Assembly: GCA_021613335.1 (NCBI GenBank)
Contig: JAJTWR010000263.1
Location: 912,001-976,000 of the forward strand
DNA from: Whitmania pigra
Lineage: Eukaryota > Annelida > Clitellata > Hirudinida > Haemopidae
Direction of reading: 5' to 3'
Length of the DNA stretch: 64,000 nucleotides
Part shown: positions 36,601 through 48,200 of the stretch, piece after piece
Position numbering within the stretch: the first letter of the stretch is position 1
Layout of the letters: each line of letters begins with the position of its first letter
Notes under the pieces: model-generated
What the model was told of the DNA's origin: nothing
The model's database searches: none
Seen by the model: only the letters and a program-made list of their open reading frames with translations
Made by a program: the position numbers and the translations under genes

Positions 36601-37768
36601 TAATAAGATTTAAAATTTGACATTTTTTGAAGGTGAAAAGTAATAGCGGCGTGCATGTTCAGATGAACACGAAACGTGCAGCAACGAAAAACAAGGAAAC
36701 AGAGGATTCAGAACCTCCAGCGAAGGTGAGGAAGGTGGTGAAAGATGAGGAGTTCTACCTGGATTACGCCACCAAGGACCACAACACTGAGAAAGGGTGA
36801 GTTGATTGTAATTATTTTATTTCTAAATTTTAATATCTGCATAATATTTCTTCTGATATCAAATAATGTGATGGTGATGATTCAGGTTGTCACTTGAAAA
36901 TGGATTTGAGAAGGAAGCTTCCAAGGTGATGGTTGATGTTGTTGGAGATGAGGATGGAGAACTTAAGAGGCAGAAGAACAGAATGATCTGGTTTGTTTTT
37001 AAAGAAGTTCATTTTGCATCATATTTGATAAATGTACTCATGTGCAACATCATTCCCAAAGGTTATTTTATCTAATGTCATCTTTTCATTTAATTTCAGT
37101 ATGTTTGGCAATAAATGCCAGTTTTTGTTACTTCCAACTAATTTTTAGATGTTGAACAAATGCAATTCTCAATCTAAATTTAAAAATTTTTTAAACTTAG
37201 GGATAGAAAGAAGAAGAAGTTTGTGAGAGCAGGTGATGGAAATAAGAAGAAGGAAAAGAATGAATCAGGAACCAAAATAAATGGAAAACCCAAAAAAGAT
37301 TTGTTAGTTTCCATTTAACAATAAAATAATTGATTTATTATTTAAACTGATTTATAATTTTTTAAATTTCTATGATTAATTAAAAACAGTACTAATATTT
37401 GAATAATATCTTACCTTGATCTTGACCAGATATAAAACATGGCTTCATAAAAGTAAAGTTCATCACAAAGACGATGAATCTGATGATGAAGGCAATAAGC
37501 AGATGAGAAAACACTTTAAGGGCAGACATGGCAGATATGACAACAAGGATTCAAAAGGTGACCAGCAGATTAATAGTATTTAATATATTTTAAACAAATT
37601 GCAGCATTTGTAACCTGTGCACTAACTTGTACAGGTAAACCAGGAGGCAGATCAGAATTGAAGAAGAAGGAACAAATTCTGAAGGCCAGACACATGAAGG
37701 GTGAGGTAAAATCTTTCCAAGCCAAACAACGCAAGAAGAATCAAGGAAGAAAGAACAGAAACAAATGA
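33612..37768 (+). CDS. DDX54: DDX54/Dbp10-type DEAD-box RNA helicase
   Basis: ATP-dependent nucleolar helicase of 60S ribosome assembly. Eighteen exons, all phases consistent, 728 residues: 33612-33614, 33769-33916, 33998-34068, 34204-34389, 34483-34532, 34599-34640, 34805-34900, 34998-35181, 35276-35407, 35471-35681, 35799-36025, 36177-36306, 36397-36470, 36633-36796, 36886-36990, 37201-37302, 37430-37557, 37635-37768. The Q-motif region is [15 protein letters not shown] and PTPIQRK. Walker A ARTGSGKT is at 89-96, PTRELA follows, DEAD is at 195-198, SAT at 226-228, and [11 protein letters not shown] at 372-382. The tail has the DBP10CT-like region and a Lys-rich end ([15 protein letters not shown]). 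The start is odd: the first coding exon would be just ATG, followed directly by GTAAGC. An alternative start is the in-frame ATG at 33805. Confidence 0.93.
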
Positions 37769-38679
37769 ACATTTATTAAAATATTTACTGTTCCCTCCTA
37801 TTACGCTGTTGTTGTCACAACTATATTGTTCAACACTTTTTGAATTGGAGATTATGGTATAGATTGTGTTCCATTTTTAATATCAGCTCAGTTTTCGTTT
37901 CCTAGCTATCTGTTTAGATGAAAAACAACTGAGTATTGTATTCAGTTGCTTAAGCTGATGCTCGAGTAAATACACCGTTATAAGAAGTTGTCTGGGGTTG
38001 ATGTCCCCTATGCAAAAGAACTAATTCAGCGATATCCAAGAGATCTAATGATGATAGCCTTACTAATGTTTTGATAATTTAAAGTTTATAAAGAATTCAA
38101 CTGTTAAGCTACTCAAATTGTTTTAAACCGTGGAGGCAATATCCCGAAATTAGTTCTGTATATAATTATGTTTAATTATTATTAAAAAATGATTTAAAAT
38201 CTTGTACAAATTATAATTAATAGACTTATAAAATAAAAAGATAAAACTAGAATGACCGTTGCTGGAGCAGATGAGAGGTTAACGAGGTAACAGCTGTCAT
38301 TATTTATATATTAATCTATTTCACTTTTCGAACTTGTGTTGACATATTCTAACTTGGCTTTCGTGTCAAATGACCCACCTTCGAATGTTTTTAACGAGAG
38401 GTTTTTAATTCTGATCGTTATAAATTTTTGAAATTTTTTATTTTGCAATTTTTTTTGTGAGAGGCTTTTTAAATATTTTTGGTAAACGACAGTCTGTAAT
38501 TTAGTGTTGACGGGAAATTTATTTAACTGATGATCAATAACAACTTAAAATCTTATATCCAGTGCTAAAATGTATGCTTTTAAAATAGCAAGAAAAAACT
38601 ACTGAGATGCTACAAGATTTTCAGCACCATTTAAAATCTTATATGTCATCATAAATCAATACATTAAAAAGTGATTAAA
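37769..38679. other. Intergenic between DDX54 and hyccin
   Basis: No gene or repeat recognised. AT-rich; must contain the hyccin promoter. Confidence 0.5.
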
Positions 38680-40648
38680 ATGAGATTCATTAGAAAATGG
38701 CTGTCAGAGTTCAGGGTACGTTTGTAGATAGTAACTTGAGCTTTCAGCAAAATTTTCCAAATTTGTATTATGTTTTCAGTCTTTACCTGAGTCATCTTCT
38801 GCAAAATATTTTGAAACCATGAAATTTAAGAATGAGCTCTTGGATGAATTATATCACATGTTTAACAATTTGGACTCTGAGAAGAACTACCAGGTTTGTA
38901 TCTTTTACACATTTCTTTAATCAATTTCTTGCATTTTAGACTCTACTCATTAATTGGTATTATGTATACTGGTTCAAATATTATATATTATACCTGTTTT
39001 TGCATTAAGTTCTATACCTCAATTCTTTTTGTAGTTGATTGATCCAGTGTGCCACCAACTTTTCAATTGTTACAAATCCAATGTTTCAACTCTTCACAAC
39101 TTTGCACTGGAATTCATCCCATTAATTGTATCAAGTTATTTTAATGTAAAGAGGGGCTCGAAACAACAGGTGAAAGTTTCATTCATTAGATTGTTTCAAT
39201 ACAATTAGTGAATAATTATTTTACTTTCAGCCAGGTGGCATAAATGCATTCCTGCTTGGTGTTTACAATTTGGTTGGGATTCGCTTTGTTTACATTCAAA
39301 ATGTTGTCATCATGTACCAAATACTTGAGCATGACTGTAATTCTTTCAGAGTTCAAATGAGGTCATGAAGTCACTTGTCCCTACAGTCTTTCAAGCTTCT
39401 ATATACCATGATGTCAGTTTGATTTGTTATTGTAAATTTTTTATTTTACCAAGTTTTACATCATAACTTCAGCCTCCATTTGTGTCTGCCACTCTTCTGA
39501 CCGAAGCTGCCCTAAAAAACCGTCACAACCTCAACATGAACTCAACATCAACAGAATTTAATTCAACAAAATTTGATTCCATCACCTCTCAGAACAGGTG
39601 GAGAACCATGTTTTATATTATGATTGAATGGTTGCACATGTTTGTACTTGTATATATAGGAATCTTACATTAGCATAATATCAAAACTAACATAAAACAT
39701 AATTTTTATGTAAAATAATAAACTCTTAAGAAGAATTTTGCAAAGTATTTAATGATTTTTACAGGGGCATTATTTTGGGATTTGCAATAAAAATGTATAT
39801 CTCAAGCATCTCTCAGATGTCATTTAGATCTCGCAAGAACTTGTGCTTCCTTTGTTCAAAGTAGGTTTCATTAATTTCAGACATTATCTGGAAAGTTGTT
39901 AAATTTAGTTGCAAATCAATCATTACACTTTAACGCAATTATTTTTTTTTGTATAAGATTTTGTTGGTATTTTGATTTAGCATTTTATTTAATCTTTTAA
40001 TTGTTATCAGGGTTTCAAGGGTTGGCATCGAAGATGACAATCCAGAAGTAATAACGCCCTTCACCACTGAGAGTGGAAAGATGTTTTCCTGCATCCCCGA
40101 GGATTCGGAAGACAAGCATCGGACTCCGTTCGAACCTGAGCTGGTCATTGAACTGCTTTATGGCATGCAGTTTCTCATGTGAGCTAATTATAAGTTGTGT
40201 TGAGTTATTATTAATAACTTGTCAATAATCATTCTGAACAATACGATGTAATTCTTTTATGCTATGTCGTTATAACATATAAACTTCATTGTTAATTGTC
40301 GTCTAAATGTGTTCAAGATGTAACGGTGATGATGATGATGTATCACAATTATAATTTTTATTTAGAGCTGCCACAAGCCGTTTGTTGCGATAATATAATA
40401 GTAGTGCTATGCAGTTGACAATAATACTTAAATAGTTGAAATATATTTCAAGGTTCAATGGTTTATCAAGGAATGCCTTAAGAGCCATTCAGGATACTCA
40501 TTTCAGAGCTTCATATGACCTTCAACCTCACATTATCATGGTCTGTGCAATGTTGGCAACAAATAACTTTAACATCCAGTTAACAAAATGGCTACAAATT
40601 GACTAACATTATGCCCCAGATGTCTTGATAATAATAATAATTAAGATG

Positions 40649-40682
<34 letters not shown>

Positions 40683-41721
40683 TGTTGCTGGCTAACATTT
40701 TTGAATTATTTAATTCATTTTCTCTAAACCCCTTTGAATCGAGGTCACCAATGGGCTGCTGAACTTTTCAAAATCTTACGACATGCAACATGACCTCTCC
40801 CTGACCCCTGCCCACAGCTTCAAAACTCACACTCCAATCTCAAAAGAAGCCATCACTAATGCATCCTTCAGAGCTAAAAAGTTGCCAGGTTGTTTTACAA
40901 TTATGTGCCAGGAGTGAAGATCGTTTTTGTTTGAGAATTGGCGTTGAAGAGAATTTTACAAAATTTATTATTTGTGGTCCATCAACATTTGTATTTGTAT
41001 TAAGCTGAATTTTTGAGTGCTTTATGTATCCGAATAGGATGTGAAGGCACTTCTTAATGGATCCATCATTTATACAGCGCCCCTACTCGAGGGCGCTCCC
41101 TGGCAGTGCGAGCTGGGTTGCGAACAGCACACAACGACTGTTGCTTTCACTGCCATTTGCAGGCATGCAACATTCCGAGCCAACTCGCACTCAATAACAG
41201 TTGCAACTCAAATTTTCCCAACAGATGACATCGAAGTAAGGGACGGAGATGAGCAGGTGCCGCAACCCGAAGTCGTCCTGCGCCTGAACGGAGAAATACT
41301 CGAAGAACAAGCTGCAGAGATTGAAAAAAGTCCCCAAGCAAAACTGAACAAAACTGTTCAGCAGGTTAAAACTGCTCTGAAGAAAGAAAGGAGCAATAAG
41401 CAGCAAAAGTCAAAAGAGAATGACTCAGCTAATGGAGTCAGCCTGAGCAAGAAAATCTTGACGGGGAGCATTTTCAACAACGAGGCTGACGGCATTCAGC
41501 TGAAGGTCGTGAAGCAGAACAACCAAGATTTCACTAACGAAGTCAGTTTAAAATCAAAACCAAACAAATTGCCTTGTTTAGGAATTGACCAAAAGAATGT
41601 GTCGTGTTTTATCAGCCCTGACGTGCCACCCACTCCCAAGCTGGGTGTTGAATCCCCCTCTGAAAAGCAGGAAGCAAGCTCACCAACCATCAACTTGCTC
41701 AGCCAATCGACATTTTTATGA
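38680..41721 (+). CDS. Hyccin (FAM126 family)
   Basis: Subunit of the plasma-membrane PI4K-alpha complex (with TTC7 and EFR3) that makes PI4P. Eleven exons: 38680-38715, 38780-38893, 39035-39169, 39231-39272, 39350-39412, 39473-39597, 39765-39860, 40011-40178, 40453-40540, 40744-40888, 41225-41721, 502 residues against about 520 in vertebrates. Family marks are WLSEFRSLPESS at the N-terminus, IDPVCHQLFNCY, FLLGVYNL, and the LLYGMQFLMFNGLSRNALRAI helices. The C-terminal 165 residues are polar and probably disordered, rich in Lys, Gln and Ser. The last exon is taken to begin at 41225 after TTTTCCCAACAG because this acceptor keeps the phase (CCA G|AT GAC). The open frame upstream of it, from 41041, is intron containing a repeat. 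Confidence 0.88.
41075..41200 (+). repeat. Dispersed ~120-base repeat, copy B, in hyccin intron 10
   Basis: TACAGCGCCCCTA, GCGAGCTGGGTTGCGAACAG, AACGACTGTTGC and TTGCAGGCATGCAAC match copy A at 7945-8065 in inverted orientation. It lies just before the last hyccin exon and happens to be open in the same frame. Confidence 0.78.
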
Positions 41722-44050
41722 TGGGGGCTCAAAATTGGTTGGAGGCCTTCTGTGTTCAGCTGTGATTGAATTTAATAATAGCGTTTCGTATAGCTAGCTC
41801 ATCGTGAAATATTTTCGACGAATACCTTTTTTGCATATCACATTCAAAACGTGTTCGCAAGTTATGCAATCCTTGTGTGGAATTTAATGGGATTCTCCAC
41901 GTTGAATCGTTTCATATTCAACTTGATTGGCCTTTATTATGTTTCAAATGAAATCAGTGCACTGAGATTGTAGGCCCAACTACGGCTTTGATTCACAAGA
42001 GCTAATAACATCATGCACCACCTGATCATGTTCTGCAGCAACATTTGAGAGGATTATGTCTCATTACTCATGACAAATTATTTTATACCTGCATTTATTA
42101 TGTTCCATTTTATCTCATGGACCTGAAAAATACAACTTTTCTCCAGACATAACCTGTTATGTAACTGCTCTAATATCTAATTTACCCCAATCATGGACCC
42201 CCTCTCATTGTGACATGCATTTTCTAAAATTGGTTGCTTTGACATCAATTTTATTCAATTGAAATATATTTAATTGGAAGAAATATTAATTTCACATCTG
42301 TTATCGAAATTATCAGTACGGCACTGATCGTACTTATAGTTTCTTTTTTACGATTTTCTTTACCGCGCCGGTTGAACTGATGAACTGATCTTTGAGAGGC
42401 TGGATTCTCCAACAATTGCTGTAGGCAGATCAACGAGTACCTGGTCCCCGTTTTCGGTTGGCAGATTGTTCAACCTTTCCACCTCTTAGATCCGTATATG
42501 CGTTTGGCTTCAAGTATATGCCTTCTTATGAGCACGTCCGTCAACTCGGATGGCGTTTCTGCAAGAGTTTAAATTGAATTTGCAACACCTGAGCATATTA
42601 ATTGATGCAAAGCCGATGAAGCTAGAGATTACATTTAGATCCTACATTCACGGCGAAGCTATTTTTAATCAGTCAACCTCGGAAATGGTGCCTAAAAGGG
42701 TGAGTGGTTCCGACCATCAACGCTCAGCATTTTTTAAATTTGAATTTTAGAGGATCATATCTCACTTTGAGGCTGCTTCTTGCGTTCAGGACTGAGAAAC
42801 GAGACCGCTTGTATGCAGAGGATCAATAAGAATGTAAAAAATATGCAAACTACTGCCATCACTATATTCTTGATCGACATTATTGCTAGAGTGAAATCGT
42901 AGTCGATGAAGAATCACCTCTTCGCTTTATATAGCGCCTTAGCGAACTGTGCTTGACTTGTCTGATGAAATTATTTGTCTGATTTCAACTAGCGGTTCAC
43001 GCTCTCAGCGCCTGACGACAACATTATTTTTAACATCAGATTGACTAAGTCACGATTATCACTCAAGGCCTCACTTCGCGCGTGTTGAAATAGGTCAAAT
43101 ACTCGACTCACCGATGCTTTTACATATACACACGATCGGCATGACGAATTCAAAAGAGAGCATGTATGTGGGAGTGTTTGGCTGGCTAGGATTTTAGTTG
43201 GTTCATAAAAAGATCGAAAAAGCTGAGTTTTTGACACTCCAGCTATCCTGCATTTGATTTATTTGATTATAGTCCGTTACACAACTGAGATGATTTGGAC
43301 ATCCTGCATTTGAGCTTCTTCGATCTATTTAAATATGAAATTAGTTTTGGCAATTCTAGATAATAAATTCAACAATAACGATTTAATTACTGTGGTTACT
43401 ACGCAGAAGTGCCGGTAACTGGGCCAAGATTAAATAAATTTAGACATCGAGGACGCATGTTTTTTTTTTTATAGATTAGAGTCCATTCTTAATTTAGATG
43501 ATAAACTACGCTGCATGCAAATGCATGTGGTTACGCGATGGTTATAATAACGGGTTCACGAAAACTAGTCCCTACTCAAGATTTTGGCAGTAGTCCGAAT
43601 TAACGATTTCCTTTGGTTCAATCGATAGAAAAATGCTTAACTGAAGCCCAACTGTTTTAATAACTAATAATTGAAATGCAAATTCTTTCCTGGCTTATGG
43701 TACTCACCACAAGATTTTTCAACAGCAAATGCCCACGTGCACAAGACAGTGCACTTGTTTATTTTTTACTCTTAGAACAAGTTCGAGCAAAGTGCAGATG
43801 GAGAACCTCAATTTTTATATTCTCGAGATAGTATTGCATTCATTACCGGGACGTTGAGAAACCATAGAGCTTGAATTCATTAACACCTTTCAGCATTTTT
43901 TTCCTTTTTTTTTATCCGATCACGTTGTTAGCTTCAACAGTTTGTTAGAAATCGCGCAACGGTTAAAACGTAATTTAGACAGAAACAAAGTTATCTTCAA
44001 AAATTTCATTCATTTTCTGACAAAGTTTTTGTTCAACTGAACTCATTAGG
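41722..44050. other. Gene-free stretch after hyccin
   Basis: No supported gene. The longest open frame (42550-42750, 66 codons) shows no recognisable features. Hyccin 3' UTR probably occupies the first few hundred bases. Confidence 0.5.
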
Positions 44051-44878
44051 CAGTTGCCGATCTAGAACACATCGGCGTGGGGGACCAAAAGCTGGAACCT
44101 ATTTGGAATCAAATAACTTAAGGTCTACCCTAAACTTGCTAAATCTATAGTATGGCGGATATTTCACAGCCATGTTGCTTATTATTGTTTTTGAACCATT
44201 ACAGAATTGTATTGCAAAAATTATTTCAGGTTTCTTACATTCAAATTTATTCAAAGTAAAAGTATTATAAAAGTTTAAATCTGCACAGTTATCTATTAAA
44301 TTACTGCTGATTTTTATCCAAACATTCTTTATATCATTCACAAAGTCGTATTTAATTAATATACTGTAAAATTTAGCGGCAACATTTGCACGTTATTGGG
44401 ATAAATATAATAAATCGATAAATATCGGATCCCATTATTAATTATAAGTTCAATATTACTCAATTCCATACATTCTACTCATTTTATTGTATACAAATAA
44501 TCTATAAAATTTCAATTAAATTTAACGAGTAGAAGTTGTAGAATATGCAAAACAGCGTTATAAGTAGGAGTCGACCGGGGCCCTGGCTTTTTTTGCAACC
44601 CGGCTAAAAAATGAAAACTACACTGTTAACATGTTTCTAAACGTATTTTGTACCACGACCCCGGCTTAAAAATGACCCCAGTCGATTTTTAATTGTAGAG
44701 AACATCCTTATAACTTACGACTTTCAAACTTGAAAGGTATGGTAGTTATGCACGTGTGCGCGTGTTGTGTGAGCATGCAGGACAAAGTTTATCGGCAGAT
44801 TTTAACTTTTTTTCTTAGACTTTGAAAATGATAGGGGACCCTGGCGCTCTTTTCCACCCCCCCCCTAAATCCGCTACT
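44051..44878. mobile_element. Possible non-autonomous element with CAGTNGCNGAT ends
   Basis: Left end CAGTTGCCGATCTAGAACA, right end (inverse) CAGTAGCGGATTTAGGGGGG; a similar left-end sequence is at 53706 (GTGGTGGATCTAGAACAC). Interior has no coding signal. Target duplication not clear. Confidence 0.4.
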
Positions 44879-45249
44879 GTCTTCGGACAAGATGTCTTCT
44901 TCTAATTATTAATGTCAGGAGTTTCTATTTTCCCCATAAGTTAATTCTTGTAAGTTCATCCCAAAAAATTTAATAGAGCTTAAGTGTATCCAATCATCCA
45001 TACAAACACTTTAATTAATGGGAGCTTACTGTTAATCTTTTACATGATAGCTATTAAGAAATATTTCAAACAACTGATGATCATGACAATCACAATCTAT
45101 TACCAAAATGATTAAACTGAATTAGTTTCACCATGTCTGAAAAATCAATTAATTGAAAACGGCAGACATTCTCTGGATTTAATTCCCTACAAGCTTAATG
45201 AAAAAGGACTTATTTAACAACAACAAGGAAGAAACATGGAACAACAAAG

Positions 45250-48200
45250 CTATTTATCAGCATTCAACAAATGGGGGCTAACTTCAATTTTGATGTACAA
45301 AGCGTCTTCTTTAACAAATTTCTGCTTCTTCATTTCAAAATCGGAAATAGAAATAAATGTCGGACATCCGCTGGCAATGTTCATGTTCGTCGACGGCCTT
45401 TTGAAAGAAGAACTGCTCGGATCAGGCCTGAAAGTGTCCACAACATTGTCTTTGCCTCCCGACAGATCCATCAACTCAAATTTGACAGGAATGTTGAAGG
45501 GCCACGACAGAATGGCATCGTGAGGTCCTTTCATCAACACGAAAAAGATTGAAATGTGGGTTCCTTTTCCCATTCCATCTCCATTTAAATACAGTCGAGT
45601 GCAAATTTTATATCCTGGAAAAGAGCAAGAGTTACGATTGATTTACTAGAGCAATAGTAAATTGATTTTTGAGCTTAAAAGATGTAGATCATTATTTTCA
45701 ACAATAAGTTGTTGTTATTATTGAACTTCAAAACTACCTGGTCTGCTAGTAAAAAAGTATGGAGAGTAAATGCTAGTAATTTGACCATTAACAGCATTTT
45801 CTTTGTGCTTAGAATATCCTTCCACCTTCCAAATCAAGAAGCCATCATAAGAAGTCTTTTCCACAAATTCAATTCTTGTTTGTAATTCGTGCAACGACGC
45901 TTCATATTTCAAAAGCTGTCTTTCCAAGGATTGTGCTTTTTTCAATTCTTCGTCAGTTCTGTTCTGTTGTCTTTCTATATCCGATACCTAAGTGTTTAGT
46001 CAATCCAGAATTTAAAAAAGCATTACTAATTAAATTGTAGAATTTTATAACATAATTGCAAAACTATTAAATGTTTGCGACTTTGTGAAAGGAGACATTC
46101 TGACATCAGATGTTACAAAGGGCAATTAATAACAGTCCTCAATAAATAAAATATTAAAAATACTCCTCACTTTTCTATGTACGCCCAACTAACCTTATCA
46201 TAAATGGATGCCAAGTCTTTACTGATGACAACAATGGCTCCCTCTAGGTTTGTAATCCTTGAAAATTGTGGACCAATTGCGCTCGAATGAGAACTGGAGG
46301 CTTGGACTGAGGGCTCACTCGAAAACGAAACAACCTTCGATTGAACTTGATGAATTTCGTTCAAAACAGACTTCAGATGGCGAGACTGATTTTGTTTATC
46401 GTGATTGTCGAGGGTGGCTTGATCGGTTATCTAAAAGTGGTTAGTGATCATAAAAGTCTGCTCTGACAATCTTTAATATTTCTACAGTATGGGCCACATT
46501 TCCCCGAAAATAAGGCAGAGACTTACATTAATTTTTGCTCAATTAGAGATTTTTTTTTAAATTAGTCAAATACAGTCATATCACCTTCTTCACTGTAAAT
46601 CTTCAAACTCTGATTTCCTGTCTGAATTGCTTGTTTTTGCCCATTTCCCACAGAACCTCTATCTCATATTTAGAAGTTTAATAAATTCTCCTTAAATGAG
46701 TATTTTTTTGTACCTTGCTGCATTGATAATACAACTGTCAGTGCTTTTAAATACTGATTTATTAACTTAACTCACAAACTCTCACAGGTTAGACTTCACA
46801 AAGTATCTGATTCACACTTGTCCATGCATTTTTCTCGTCCACCTGTTAACTGAGGATCGCAACTTTGCGGATAATTCGGATATCCAATTTATTTTTACAG
46901 AAATCTTATATTCTTGTCGCGTGAATTTTCCATGATTCCCTTCTCGCATTCGATGAAACGGCTCTTTCTTTTTTAACTCATCTTGCGGAAATAACAATTA
47001 ATGGTAAATCTGTTAAACATACGACATACTGGATTAAGAAGATTAATAAAAACAATCTGATGCAAGTGTATTCTAGAACCGGTTGTCTGTTTACCATATC
47101 TGCTTACCCACCAATATTTTACATGCAAATACTTACAGAAATCAGTACTTTACTATATTAATGTTTCACTAAAATTTTACTGATATTATATTATTAATTT
47201 CAGTATGTTATCGGGTGTTGCAACCTATATGGTACGACTATAAATACCGACTGGCGATCTCAGATAGGGCTTATTTTTGGGGTAGGTCTTATTTTCAAGA
47301 AAACTCAGTATTAGTATTATCTAACCACATCTTCGCAACCGAACGGACACCTGAATGCTTCTAGATCGACTGTATCACACTTGCTGGCCAAGTGTGCTTG
47401 AATCTGAAATGAAGTTGAAAAGTAGATTATTAGAGACATACAAAACTTATTTACTTTTTTACAAGCTTTCATAATAAACATGCTATTGAGAAATTAAATC
47501 AAATTACTTTATTCCTGGGAATTCTTTTCTGACACAAGTCACAAGCGATTGGAAAAAAGCCACATTCGGAAAGATGAGCCTTTAAAATTATTTTTATTAA
47601 TAACATAAAATTAAATAAACAGTTTATTAATCCTTATGCAAGCTAGCTCAATGCTCAATGTTTCGTTATAGCTTCTGGCAGTTAATGCATTGTGTTCGCA
47701 ACAAAGCCAATTTTCAGACAATGTGATTAGGGGAGGTATCCCAGTAGTTCATGAGGGCCATTGTTTCTTTATAAACATATTAACAATCATTTACACAACC
47801 CAAAATATAAAAAAATTGTTCAAAAGTGAAACTTTCAAAAAAATCTTAATCACCAAAATTTTTTCAAATCATATAAATCTACTATTCTGTCTAGAAAATC
47901 TGTTTTTGTAACTTCAGGTCCTTCAATGCATATGATCATACAATGAGTTAAAGTTTCTGACGCCATTCTATTTCTTGCCTATTTCTTGTAGTTAATTACG
48001 TAGCTCCTTCCCAAGGGTGCTGGCGGAAGTGCAGGCTGGGTTTCAAACACAACGCATTATGACTGTTGCCATTACTGCCGCATGCAGGAACGTAACCCAT
48101 TCAGCCAACCTGTATGTTTTCATACCTGTTATGATACTTTTGCCACGTTCATCTTCAATCAAGTTGGCTTTTGTAACATCCTTATTTGTTTTCTCTGAGA

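Noticed and set aside
41041..41224. N-terminal part of a 226-codon open frame as a separate protein
   Set aside because: It is an intron that happens to be open and contains a dispersed repeat; the phase-matching acceptor is at 41224.
42550..42750. Possible small gene (66 codons)
   Set aside because: No signal peptide, domain, splice context or repeat partner; length expected by chance.
45236..45552. Plus-strand frames opposite the TRAF-C exon
   Set aside because: Antisense shadows; the minus strand encodes the conserved MATH domain.
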